A stretch of 7,121 bases of DNA from WSXY01 sp038325105 (GCA_038325105.1 JBBQIR010000091.1:1-7121); one strand, 5' to 3'. Counted from the first letter of the stretch, positions 1 to 6,350 are shown. A program made the numbers and translations. The notes: generated by a model not told the origin, from the letters alone.

Positions 1-1
1 C

Positions 2-274
2 ATCTGCGGGCTGTCGAAGCTGGCGCGGGTGGTCGACGTGTTCGCCAAGCGTCCGCAGGTTCAGGAGCGTCTCACGTCACAGATCGCCGAGACGATCGTG
101 GAGCACCTCGCGCCGCAGGGAGTCATGGTCGTTATCGAGGCCGAGCACCTGTGCATGTCGATGCGCGGCGTACAGAAGCCCGGCGCGATCACGACCACGT
201 CAGCTGTGCGGGGAATCTTCGAGCGCAACATCGCAACGCGTGCCGAGGCGATGTCGCTCATCAAGGGCGCGTAG
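2..274 (+). CDS. folE: GTP cyclohydrolase I, C-terminal part (5' end outside window)
   Basis: This enzyme converts GTP to 7,8-dihydroneopterin triphosphate, the first step of folate (tetrahydropterin) synthesis, in the cytoplasm. Only the last 90 residues are visible. They read in frame from base 2 and begin with ICGLSKLARVV, a block typical of the family. Family members are usually about 185-222 residues, so roughly half is missing upstream, including the first zinc ligands (the Cys-x-x-His pair). The visible EAEHLCMSMRG block holds the catalytic His (local residue 49, E. coli His179) and the third zinc ligand Cys (local residue 51, E. coli Cys181). The tail TTTSAVRGIF is also characteristic. 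The gene ends in TAG 3 bp before folP, so the two are almost certainly co-transcribed and translationally coupled. I see no defect in the visible part. Confidence 0.96.
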   Translation: MCGLSKLARVVDVFAKRPQVQERLTSQIAETIVEHLAPQGVMVVIEAEHLCMSMRGVQKPGAITTTSAVRGIFERNIATRAEAMSLIKGA

Positions 275-277
275 CGA

Positions 278-1120
278 GTGGCGCGGACATGGCACTGTGG
301 CCGATTCGAAGTCGCACTTGGCGACCCGCTCGTCATGGGCGTGCTCAACGTGACGCCCGATTCATTCTCCGATGGTGGCGCGTATGAAGACCCGATCGCT
401 GCCGTCGAACGCGGTCGCCAGATGGTGACCGAGGGCGCCCACATGATCGATGTCGGCGGTGAATCGACGCGTCCCGGTGCGGACGACGTCTCGCCGTCGC
501 GGGAGATCATGCGGGTGCGCCCGATCATCAAGGCGCTCGCCCGCGACTACGGCGTTCCGGTCTCGGTTGATACGCGGCACGCCGAGGTGGCCCGTGCCGC
601 CGTAAAGGCGGGCGCGAGCATCATCAACGACGTGTCCGGCTTCCGCGACGCGGACATGGTCGACTTTGCCCGCTCGTGCGATGCCGGACTTGTGATCATG
701 CACATGCTCGGCGAACCGAAGACGATGCAGGCAGAGCCGCGGTACGGCGATGTCGTCGACGAGGTCGCCAGCTATCTGCTCGGCCGGGCGCGGACACTTG
801 AGGAGTACGGCATCGCCCGGGAGCGGATCTGTATCGATCCCGGTATCGGCTTCGGCAAGAACCTCGATCACAACCTCGAGCTTCTGCGCCGGCTGCACGA
901 GATCGCGGTGCTTGGCTACCCCTTGCTGGTCGGGGCGTCGCGCAAGAGCCTCATCGGGGCGGTGCTTGGCGAACCGGACCCCGCGCGCCGGCTCGAGGGC
1001 AGTCTGGCAATCGCGGCATGGTCGGCGGCACACGGTGCCGATATCGTGCGCGTTCATGATGTGGAAGCGACCGTTCGCACGCTCAAGATGTGGCGCGCAA
1101 TCGAAGGGGAGAGTCTATGA
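278..1120 (+). CDS. folP: Dihydropteroate synthase
   Basis: FolP condenses 6-hydroxymethyl-dihydropterin diphosphate with p-aminobenzoate to give 7,8-dihydropteroate; it is the sulfonamide target. The 280-residue product matches the usual length. Both family signatures are present: GVLNVTPDSFSDGG (residues 21-34) and the GGESTRPGA block (60-68). Expected active-site residues are in place: Asn24, Asp98 (SVDTR), Asn117 (INDVSG), Asp187 (IDPGIGFGK), Lys223 (SRKSLIG), Arg258 and His260 (RVHD). They sit two or three positions from their E. coli equivalents. The start is GTG at 278, because the nearby ATG at 289 is out of frame. An AAGGG stretch at 263-267, inside the end of folE, is the only Shine-Dalgarno candidate and lies slightly far away (10 bases). 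The TGA stop overlaps the ATG of the next gene. Nothing suggests a sulfonamide-resistance variant, but that cannot be read by eye. Confidence 0.97.
   Translation: MARTWHCGRFEVALGDPLVMGVLNVTPDSFSDGGAYEDPIAAVERGRQMVTEGAHMIDVGGESTRPGADDVSPSREIMRVRPIIKALARDYGVPVSVDTRHAEVARAAVKAGASIINDVSGFRDADMVDFARSCDAGLVIMHMLGEPKTMQAEPRYGDVVDEVASYLLGRARTLEEYGIARERICIDPGIGFGKNLDHNLELLRRLHEIAVLGYPLLVGASRKSLIGAVLGEPDPARRLEGSLAIAAWSAAHGADIVRVHDVEATVRTLKMWRAIEGESL
1104..1113 (+). promoter_or_regulatory. Strong ribosome binding site that fixes the folK-fusion start
   Basis: The purine run AAGGGGAGAG lies 3-7 bases before the ATG at 1117. It supports that ATG as the start rather than the GTG at 1090 (inside folP) or the internal ATG and GTG codons at 1204 and 1279. 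The long N-terminal extension of the folK product is therefore probably translated. Confidence 0.75.
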
Positions 1121-2220
1121 GTTTCTGGGACGATGTGCCGTCAGACAATGAGGACCAGGGCGAGGACCGCGGCTCCGTGCCGTTCGATCGCATCCTGTGG
1201 GACATGGAGCCGGTCGAGGTCGACGACCCCGATGCGCTGGCTGCCGCCGAAGCCGCGGTTCGCGGCGAGGACTCGCCGGTGATACCGATCTCGACCGACG
1301 AACCCGCGGTCCCCAAGGGTTGGCGCGCCCTTCTCGGCTGGCCACGGCTTGAGGAACAGCGCCACAAGACGCTCGCCTACATCGGGCTCGGGTCGAACCT
1401 CGGCGACCGCGCAGCGAACCTCGCGGCGGCGCTCCGGGCGATCGGCGAGATCCCGGAGACAGAGGGCCTCGGCGTGTCCCGCGCGTACGAGTCCGAGCCG
1501 TGGGGCGGCATCGAGCAGCCCGCATACGCGAATGCGGTCGCGGTCGTAGCGACCGATCTCCGCGCCGACCAGCTCATGGAGCGGCTCAGTGACATCGAGG
1601 ACGCGCTCGGGCGCGTGCGCGCGGAACGCTTCGGACCGCGAACGATCGACCTCGACATCCTGCTCTTCGGCGACGACGAGTGGGAGCGTCCGGACCTCAC
1701 CATCCCGCATCCGCGCATGCTCGAGCGAGCGTTCGTGGTCGGGCCGCTCCTTGAAGTCGACCCGCGGGTCACCATGCCCGACGGCTCGCCGGTCACCCGC
1801 GCTCGCGCGCAACTGGGGCGCATCACGGGCGTACTCGGCGCGATCCCAGGCTTTGGCCGCTCGACCGTCCTTCCCGCCGAGGAGACCGCAGGCGAATCCC
1901 TCACCTTCCCCGGCACCTTCGAGACGCCTGGCGATTCAGAACTCGCTCCCGAGGATGCTTGGGTGGCGATCGAGTCGAGCATCCAAGGCATGTTGATGGG
2001 CACCGGCGGGACCATGGAGCTGCAGATTCACCAGGGCGTGCTTGAGTCGGCCGGTATCCCCGCACTCCTCGATCCGCCGCCGATCTTCGGCTCTCCCGGC
2101 CTGCCACACTTCGCGGCGCTCGAACCGGTTCGTCTCATGGTGCCGCGCGAGTACGTAGCCGAGGCACGCCGGGCGCTTATCGAAGCGCAGCGGGCGGGAA
2201 GCGCGACGCCCGAGGAGTAG
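1117..2220 (+). CDS. folK: HPPK (pterin pyrophosphokinase) with acidic N-terminal extension and C-terminal DUF2007-like domain
   Basis: The central domain (about residues 86-215 of 367) is 6-hydroxymethyl-7,8-dihydropterin pyrophosphokinase. It transfers diphosphate from ATP to the pterin and supplies the FolP substrate. Diagnostic motifs are YIGLGSNLGDR (88-98), ESEPWG (125-130), FGPRTIDLDILLFG (172-185; magnesium ligands Asp178 and Asp180) and IPHPRMLERAF (196-206). Typical HPPKs are about 160-180 residues, so this protein is roughly twice as long. Residues 1-85 are acidic, low in complexity and without a recognised fold. After a Pro/Glu-rich linker (about 250-280), residues 281-357 resemble DUF2007 ('putative signal transducing protein'): GVLESAGIPALL (307-318) followed by VRLMVPREYVAEARRAL (338-354), the usual helix-strand and closing pattern. 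That assignment is by eye and moderately sure. The ATG overlaps the folP stop (ATGA) and has a strong ribosome binding site. No folB domain is present. Confidence 0.93.
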   Translation: MSFWDDVPSDNEDQGEDRGSVPFDRILWDMEPVEVDDPDALAAAEAAVRGEDSPVIPISTDEPAVPKGWRALLGWPRLEEQRHKTLAYIGLGSNLGDRAANLAAALRAIGEIPETEGLGVSRAYESEPWGGIEQPAYANAVAVVATDLRADQLMERLSDIEDALGRVRAERFGPRTIDLDILLFGDDEWERPDLTIPHPRMLERAFVVGPLLEVDPRVTMPDGSPVTRARAQLGRITGVLGAIPGFGRSTVLPAEETAGESLTFPGTFETPGDSELAPEDAWVAIESSIQGMLMGTGGTMELQIHQGVLESAGIPALLDPPPIFGSPGLPHFAALEPVRLMVPREYVAEARRALIEAQRAGSATPEE

Positions 2221-2259
2221 GTGCGGTCCGTCGGAGTGCCCGGCGGCCACTACGCCCTG

Positions 2260-2268
2260 TGCTAGACT
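2260..2268 (+). promoter_or_regulatory. Extended -10 promoter for the MBOAT/SGNH operon
   Basis: TGCTAGACT in the 81-bp gap after folK reads as TGn plus a -10 hexamer TAGACT (2263-2268). No convincing -35 hexamer lies 16-18 bases upstream, which extended -10 promoters can tolerate. A start near 2275 would leave about 27 bases of leader before the GTG at 2302. This suggests the acetylation cassette is transcribed separately from the folate operon. I see no strong terminator for folK in the same gap, so read-through is possible. Confidence 0.45.
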
Positions 2269-2301
2269 GCTTCACGTTCGGCTACGAGCCTCGGAGTCCG
2301 C

Positions 2302-3798
2302 GTGCAGTTCGCTTCGCTCTCCTACATGCTTTTCCTTGCCCTGGCAGTCGCTGTCTATTTCGCGCTCCCGGGTTCTCGGTCCCGCACGCTCTGGCTCCTC
2401 GCGGCAAGCTACTTCTTCTACGCCACACTCTCCGGCACGTGGACGCTGGTGCTCATCATCGTCACCACCATCGGATACGTGGCTGGGCGGTGGCTAGAAG
2501 CGCTCCCGCAAGACGAGACGTCGCTGCATATGCCCCGGAGGACGAGGGCCGTTCTCGGCACAAGCATCGCGCTGGTTGTGGCCGTGTTGTGCGTGTTCAA
2601 GTACGCCGCCTTCGCTGGAGACGTCCTCAACAGCGGGCTCGCGCTCTTCGGGGCCGACGGCCGAATTCAGCTCCTCAAGCTGGCGCTCCCGATCGGAATC
2701 TCATTCTGGACGTTCCAGACGATCGCCTACCTCGTCGATGTTGCCCGAGGCAAGCTGCCCGCCGAGCGCAACGTCTCCCGGTACGCGCTCTTCATCGCCT
2801 TCTTCCCGCATGTGGCCGCCGGCCCGATCGCACGCGGCGGCCAGCTTCTTCCGCAGCTTGCCGAGCGGCACACCTTCTCGTTCGAGGGGATGCGCTCCGG
2901 CTTGCTCCTCATGCTGTGGGGCTTCTTCAAGAAGGCGCTCGTCGCGGATCGCCTCGCGGTGTTCGTCGCGGCCGTCTACAAGGATCCGCATGCCTACGCC
3001 GACAGCGGTCTCGTCCTAGCGGCCGCGAGTGTCGCGTTCGCGATTCAGATCTACTGCGACTTCTCGGGATATACCGACATCGCGCGCGGGGCTGCGCGTC
3101 TCTTCGGAATCGACCTCCTGCGGAACTTTAACCGCCCGTACGCATCCCGTTCGATCAAGGAGTTCTGGCGTCGCTGGCACATGTCGCTCATGGGCTGGCT
3201 CAAGGACTACGTGTACATCCCGCTCGGCGGTAGCCGCGTGTCCCGGGTCCGTCGGTACGCGAACATCATCGCTGTCTTCGCCCTGAGCGGCATCTGGCAC
3301 GGCACCGGCCTCACGTTCCTCTTCTGGGGACTGCTCAACGCGTTTTACCAGATCGCCGGCGAGCTGCTGACACCGCTTCGCGAACGCGCGCTGGCCATCT
3401 CGCACATCGCGCGCGACGGGCGCCTCCACCGCGTCCTTTCAACGATTACGACGTTCGTACTTGTGACGATCGGCTGGGTCTTCTTTCGCGCCGAGACGCT
3501 CGCCGACGCGTTCTACATCGTGCCGCGCATGTTCGTGCCGACCGCTGCGTTCCTGAAGCATCTCGGGTCGTTCGAGATCGGGCTCGACCAGCCCGAGGTG
3601 ATCCTGACCGCCGTGTGCGTGCTCATCGTGTTCGCTGTCGACTTCGTCTCGGCGAAGATCGACCTGCCCACGCTCGTCTATCGCCAGCCCGTGGTGGTTC
3701 GCTGGGCGTTTTACCAGGTCGCAACGCTCGTCGTGCTCATCTTTGGCGCGTACGGGCCGTCGCTTAAGTCCGCCGACTTCGTCTACTTCAAGTTCTGA
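2302..3798 (+). CDS. MBOAT-family membrane O-acyltransferase (AlgI/DltB-like)
   Basis: This polytopic membrane protein probably passes acyl (typically acetyl) groups from a cytoplasmic donor across the membrane for O-acylation of a cell-surface polymer. The 498-residue length fits AlgI/PatA-type proteins. Family landmarks are IGISFWTFQTIAYLVDV (131-147), FFPHVAAGPIARGGQLLPQL (167-186), YCDFSGYTDIARGAARLFGI (251-270), NFNRPY (275-280), FWRRWHMSL (289-297, candidate catalytic His293) and LSGIWHGTGLTFLFWGLLNA (328-347, second conserved His333). The end, FGAYGPSLKSADFVYFKF, is the normal MBOAT C-terminus. Hydrophobic segments are spread over the whole length. The start is GTG at 2302 with GGAG at 2293-2296; the N-terminus QFASLSYMLFL matches the usual beginning of the family. 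One base separates it from the SGNH gene, so they form a pair. The acceptor glycan cannot be told because no glycan-synthesis genes are nearby. Confidence 0.93.
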   Translation: MQFASLSYMLFLALAVAVYFALPGSRSRTLWLLAASYFFYATLSGTWTLVLIIVTTIGYVAGRWLEALPQDETSLHMPRRTRAVLGTSIALVVAVLCVFKYAAFAGDVLNSGLALFGADGRIQLLKLALPIGISFWTFQTIAYLVDVARGKLPAERNVSRYALFIAFFPHVAAGPIARGGQLLPQLAERHTFSFEGMRSGLLLMLWGFFKKALVADRLAVFVAAVYKDPHAYADSGLVLAAASVAFAIQIYCDFSGYTDIARGAARLFGIDLLRNFNRPYASRSIKEFWRRWHMSLMGWLKDYVYIPLGGSRVSRVRRYANIIAVFALSGIWHGTGLTFLFWGLLNAFYQIAGELLTPLRERALAISHIARDGRLHRVLSTITTFVLVTIGWVFFRAETLADAFYIVPRMFVPTAAFLKHLGSFEIGLDQPEVILTAVCVLIVFAVDFVSAKIDLPTLVYRQPVVVRWAFYQVATLVVLIFGAYGPSLKSADFVYFKF

Positions 3799-3799
3799 G

Positions 3800-4879
3800 A
3801 TGCCGATGAGACCGCTCATCCGAGATATCCGCCTCCGCCGCGTCATCGCGTGCGTGCTCTTTTGCGTGATGCTGGCGATCGAGGTCGCGTACGTGGGCGC
3901 CGTGCTGAAGCCGTCGCGCGCCGGTGCGGTTGGTGGAGCGCCGTGGGAGAGCTTCTTCGCGCTCAGAGAGAACAGCACCGACGTGCTCGTTTTCGGCTCG
4001 TCGCACGCGTTCGCGGGAATCGACCCGGCCTTCGTGTGGCGCGAGCGCGGCATCCCGTCGTTCATTCTCGGTGGACCCACACAGATGCAGCAGGTGACCG
4101 AGTACTACATGCGCGAGTCGCTGCGAACCCAGCACCCTAAGGTGATCGCGCTCGAGATGGTCTCGGTGTCGTACAGCGCCCGCACATTCAGCCCGAGTTT
4201 CCACGCCATGAACGTGGGGCTCATGCCGTGGACGACGAACAAGCTCGCTGCGTCGTGGCTCGCAACGCCTGCAGACATGCGGGTCAACGTACTCTCCGAC
4301 GTCTGGGCGTACCACGGGCGGTGGAGCGATATCACCAAGGCGGACTTCGAACTTGGGCGCAAGGACGATCAGGCCGCGTACCTCAAGGGCTTCAACCCCA
4401 CCATGAAATCGCGCGAAGTATCCTCCACGCCCTTCGTGCGTCCGCAGAGCGACTACGCGGTCGCCGAGTCAGGACTCGCGTACAACCTGGATGCGTTGCG
4501 TTCAATGGCCCGCATGTGCGCCGAGAACGATGTCGAGCTGCTGCTCTTCCTCACGCCAACCGGTCCGCCCGAGGCGTACTCCTACTACCTCACGCGAGCT
4601 GCCGAGGAGATCGAGGGCGAGTTCGACAACGTGCGCGTGCTCGACCTGAGCGTGCCCGGAGCGGTCCCCGGCCTTGACTACACCACGGATTTCCTCGACG
4701 GCGGTCACCTCAACTGGCGCGGTGCCGAGAAGGCGTCGCGGGTCTTCGCCGACTACCTCGCCGCAACGTACGCGCTTCCCGATCGCCGCGGCGATGCGGC
4801 CTACCGCTCATGGGACGCCGACGCGGCGCTGCGCGACCAGTACATCGAGAAGCGGGGCGGGGTCCCGAGCGGGAAGTAG
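3800..4879 (+). CDS. Membrane-anchored SGNH-hydrolase-like protein (AlgJ/AlgX/DltD-type partner of MBOAT)
   Basis: This is a 359-residue protein with a basic N-terminus and one membrane segment (about residues 14-36); the rest is probably extracytoplasmic. The first block, DVLVFGSSHAFAGIDP (61-76), carries the GSSH form of the SGNH nucleophile motif, with Ser68 the likely nucleophile. The last block, DFLDGGHLNWRGAEKAS (297-313), holds the Asp300-x-x-His303 pair. These are the two ends of an SGNH catalytic triad. In AlgJ/AlgX, PatB and DltD systems such a protein takes the acyl group delivered by the MBOAT partner and transfers it to, or handles it on, the polymer. The gene begins one base after the MBOAT stop, so the products probably act together. 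The start is ATG 3800 or ATG 3806; both have weak ribosome binding sites and 3800 is chosen for its junction with the upstream stop. Sequence between the two motif blocks is not familiar to me. A hydrolase (esterase) role is the main alternative. Confidence 0.85.
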   Translation: MPMRPLIRDIRLRRVIACVLFCVMLAIEVAYVGAVLKPSRAGAVGGAPWESFFALRENSTDVLVFGSSHAFAGIDPAFVWRERGIPSFILGGPTQMQQVTEYYMRESLRTQHPKVIALEMVSVSYSARTFSPSFHAMNVGLMPWTTNKLAASWLATPADMRVNVLSDVWAYHGRWSDITKADFELGRKDDQAAYLKGFNPTMKSREVSSTPFVRPQSDYAVAESGLAYNLDALRSMARMCAENDVELLLFLTPTGPPEAYSYYLTRAAEEIEGEFDNVRVLDLSVPGAVPGLDYTTDFLDGGHLNWRGAEKASRVFADYLAATYALPDRRGDAAYRSWDADAALRDQYIEKRGGVPSGK

Positions 4880-4890
4880 CAGTTAGTGCG

Positions 4891-4915
4891 AGCCACGCCG
4901 TCGCCTCGGCGCGCT
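4891..4915. terminator. Weak hairpin between convergent genes
   Basis: The 35-bp gap between the SGNH gene and the convergent ATPase gene contains CGCCG-TCGCCT-CGGCG (4896-4911), extendable by AGC/GCT across a small bulge. It is GC-rich and placed where a shared bidirectional terminator would be expected. No T-run follows on either strand, so intrinsic termination is doubtful. Confidence 0.3.
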
Positions 4916-6231
4916 TAGATCCCCAACATCCAGGCCCACGCGGGCACAACGTGAATGACGCCGCTGTCCACTGTGATGGTCTCGGATTCGTACATCGTTA
5001 GGATCGTCGACTCGCGCAAGCCGGTCTCATTCATCGCGTCTCCCAGCGCCTGGACCTCGCGACCGCGAGTGTCAGCCCTCGACATGTCCGCACAGACTTG
5101 CGCTAGTTGAGTCGTTTGGTCGGTCTCGGGGTCGCCGACGATGAAGTCAACTTCGTTGCCTGCGGCTGTGGTGTAGTACGAGATGGCACCGTCACGCGTG
5201 CCCCGCAAGCGCCGGCGCAGCTCAAGGTACACGCAGTTCTCAAGTCGAGCGCCCAGGTTAGACACGCCGGCGGGGGAGACTGCAAACGCGAGCCCGGGGT
5301 CGATCGCGTACACCTTCTTCGGGTTTGCCTCTCGGACCCGCAGTGAACGGTCGAAGATAGGGATCGTGAACAGCAAGAAGGCGTCGGTGAAGTGGTCGAG
5401 AAGGTCGTACAGAGTGTCCTTACCGACCGCGATGCCTCGGGACTTCAGGTCGTTGGCCACTCTGCTCACCGACGTGAGCGAACTGAACGATTGCAGGAGT
5501 GCGAGCGCGAAGAATCGCACCGCGTGGACGTTCCTGACCTCATGGCGATCTATGATGTCTCGAAGCAGAACAAGTTGCACGTAGTCCTGCAGCGTCTGGA
5601 TGCGCTCGACCTCGGCCAATCCCTGCACGTCGGGAAATCCGCCGACTCGCAGGTAGTTCTTGAATGCCGCCTCCAGTTGCGATCGCATCCGCGACCCGGG
5701 GCTTCCCGCGGGCAGCTCGACACCCGAGTACAGTAGCGCCTCCGCGAAGCTCAGCGGGAGTAGTTCCACCGCGAAGCCGCGTCCGCGGAACTCCGTGGCG
5801 ACCTCGGTTGAGAGCATTTTGGCTGACGACCCCGACACGTAGAGGCGCGCCGATTCGGTATCGAGTACACGGCGCGCGAAGCGTGACCAGCCGTCCACGG
5901 CCTGGATCTCATCCAGAAAGAGATACGCACCTTCGGAGCGGGCCGCCGGATTGAGCCGGTAGAAGGTCTCAAGCGTCCGGTCGAGCGCGTTAAGCCCAAG
6001 TGGCTGCAGGCGATCATCTTCAAAATTGACGTAGAGGAGCCGGTTCTTGTCGACTCCTGCTTCGATAAGGCGCTGCATCTCCTGAAAGAGCAGATACGTC
6101 TTGCCCGATCGGCGCATCCCGATAATGGCTCGGGCCATGTTCGGCGCGTCTGGAAACGTCGTGAGTCGTGGACTGACCACGGGGAGCGGTCGTTCCTGGA
6201 AGTCAACGATGAGTTGCTCGATTACGTCCAT
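4915..6231 (-). CDS. AAA_14/DUF4143 ATP-binding protein
   Basis: This 438-residue protein belongs to the AAA_14 plus DUF4143 family, common in bacteria and archaea but of unestablished cellular role. The N-terminal ATPase has Walker A GMRRSGKT (38-45), Walker B AYLFLDEIQ (102-110) and a sensor-like strand YVSGSSAKML (131-140), followed by the family's LLPLSFAEALLYSG (157-170). The DUF4143 part (about 195-370) includes YLRVGGFPDV (193-202), LRDIIDRHEVRN (223-234) and the winged-helix-like VANDLKSRGIAVGKDTLYDLL (258-278). Near the C-terminus, RLENCVYLEL (329-338), GNEVDFIV (358-365; Asp362) and QLAQVCADM (375-383) follow the pattern of a PD-(D/E)XK-like nuclease fold seen in such proteins; activity is uncertain. 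ATG 6231 is supported by GAAAGG about 7 bases upstream. The gene is solitary and lies opposite in strand to both neighbours. Sampled internal lines have lower GC (52-53%) than flanking genes (63-75%), suggesting horizontal acquisition. The frame is intact. Confidence 0.92.
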   Translation of the reverse strand: MDVIEQLIVDFQERPLPVVSPRLTTFPDAPNMARAIIGMRRSGKTYLLFQEMQRLIEAGVDKNRLLYVNFEDDRLQPLGLNALDRTLETFYRLNPAARSEGAYLFLDEIQAVDGWSRFARRVLDTESARLYVSGSSAKMLSTEVATEFRGRGFAVELLPLSFAEALLYSGVELPAGSPGSRMRSQLEAAFKNYLRVGGFPDVQGLAEVERIQTLQDYVQLVLLRDIIDRHEVRNVHAVRFFALALLQSFSSLTSVSRVANDLKSRGIAVGKDTLYDLLDHFTDAFLLFTIPIFDRSLRVREANPKKVYAIDPGLAFAVSPAGVSNLGARLENCVYLELRRRLRGTRDGAISYYTTAAGNEVDFIVGDPETDQTTQLAQVCADMSRADTRGREVQALGDAMNETGLRESTILTMYESETITVDSGVIHVVPAWAWMLGI

Positions 6232-6246
6232 GGGTTGCCTTTCGTA

Positions 6247-6284
6247 AAGGACACAATAGCGGACAGATGTCCTTCACACAAGGA
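6247..6284. repeat. Cluster of AAGGACA/TGTCCTT inverted half-sites over the ATPase promoter
   Basis: AAGGACA at 6247-6253 is inverted at 6268-6274 (TGTCCTT), a perfect 7-bp inverted repeat with 14 bases between. A second GGACA at 6261-6265 forms GGACA-GA-TGTCC (6261-6272). TCCTT (6270-6274) pairs with AAGGA (6280-6284) across CACAC. The cluster lies on the -10, spacer and -35 of the minus-strand promoter, where a repressor would bind. No regulator is known for this pattern from the sequence alone. Confidence 0.45.
6253..6281 (-). promoter_or_regulatory. Candidate sigma-70-type promoter of the ATPase gene
   Basis: On the minus strand, TTGTGT (6281-6276) and TATTGT (6258-6253) are separated by exactly 17 bases. 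They match the -35 and -10 consensus at 3/6 and 4/6 positions. Initiation near 6246 would give a leader of about 15 bases before ATG 6231, enough for the GAAAGG ribosome binding site. The hexamers are weak; spacing and placement are the main support. Confidence 0.45.
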
Positions 6285-6315
6285 AACAGTGAGGGCTACT
6301 ACGTACACGAAGATG

Positions 6316-6335
6316 ACGCGAGCGACCTCTCGCGT
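6316..6335. repeat. 7-bp perfect inverted repeat (hairpin)
   Basis: ACGCGAG (6316-6322) and CTCGCGT (6329-6335) form a perfect 7-bp stem with a six-base loop. It lies in the divergent gap directly beside the CRP-type site, sharing base 6335 with it. No T-run follows, so it is not an obvious terminator. GACGCGAG recurs as a direct copy at 6405-6412. It could be a protein-binding site; function unknown. Confidence 0.4.
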
Positions 6336-6350
6336 GTGATGCCTATCACA
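6335..6350 (+). promoter_or_regulatory. CRP/GlxR-family operator, perfect TGTGA-N6-TCACA
   Basis: TGTGATGCCTATCACA is a 16-bp palindrome with both half-sites matching the cAMP-receptor-protein consensus TGTGA-N6-TCACA exactly; the arms extend to six bases (TGTGAT/ATCACA). The same motif is used by actinobacterial Crp/GlxR regulators. It lies in the 213-bp divergent gap, centred about 102 bases before the secreted-protein ATG and about 111 bases before the ATPase ATG. If the downstream gene starts near 6404-6408, the centre would be about 62-66 bases upstream, an activator-type position. That start site is inferred. Confidence 0.6.

Noticed and set aside
362..1057. 231-codon minus-strand frame opposite folP
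   Set aside because: It is fully antisense to the conserved folP, has no recognisable motif and no operon context. Long antisense frames are common in GC-rich DNA.
1090..1116. Earlier GTG start (1090) for the folK fusion
   Set aside because: It would overlap folP by 31 bases. The ATG at 1117 has a strong ribosome binding site and the usual ATGA overlap.
2236..2260. Possible terminator after the folK gene
   Set aside because: Only a 4-bp GGCG/CGCC pairing is found and there is no T-run; it does not support an intrinsic terminator.
2259..3131. Long + strand open frame (290 codons) overlapping the MBOAT gene
   Set aside because: It runs in another frame of a clear MBOAT coding region. Its translation is Arg/Ala/Pro-rich with no family motif, as expected for a GC-rich shadow frame.
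3743..3799. Earlier in-frame start for the SGNH gene inside the MBOAT gene
   Set aside because: The extra 19 residues (Ser/Thr-rich) would overlap the conserved MBOAT C-terminus and precede the natural basic start of the membrane anchor. ATG 3800 or 3806 fits better.
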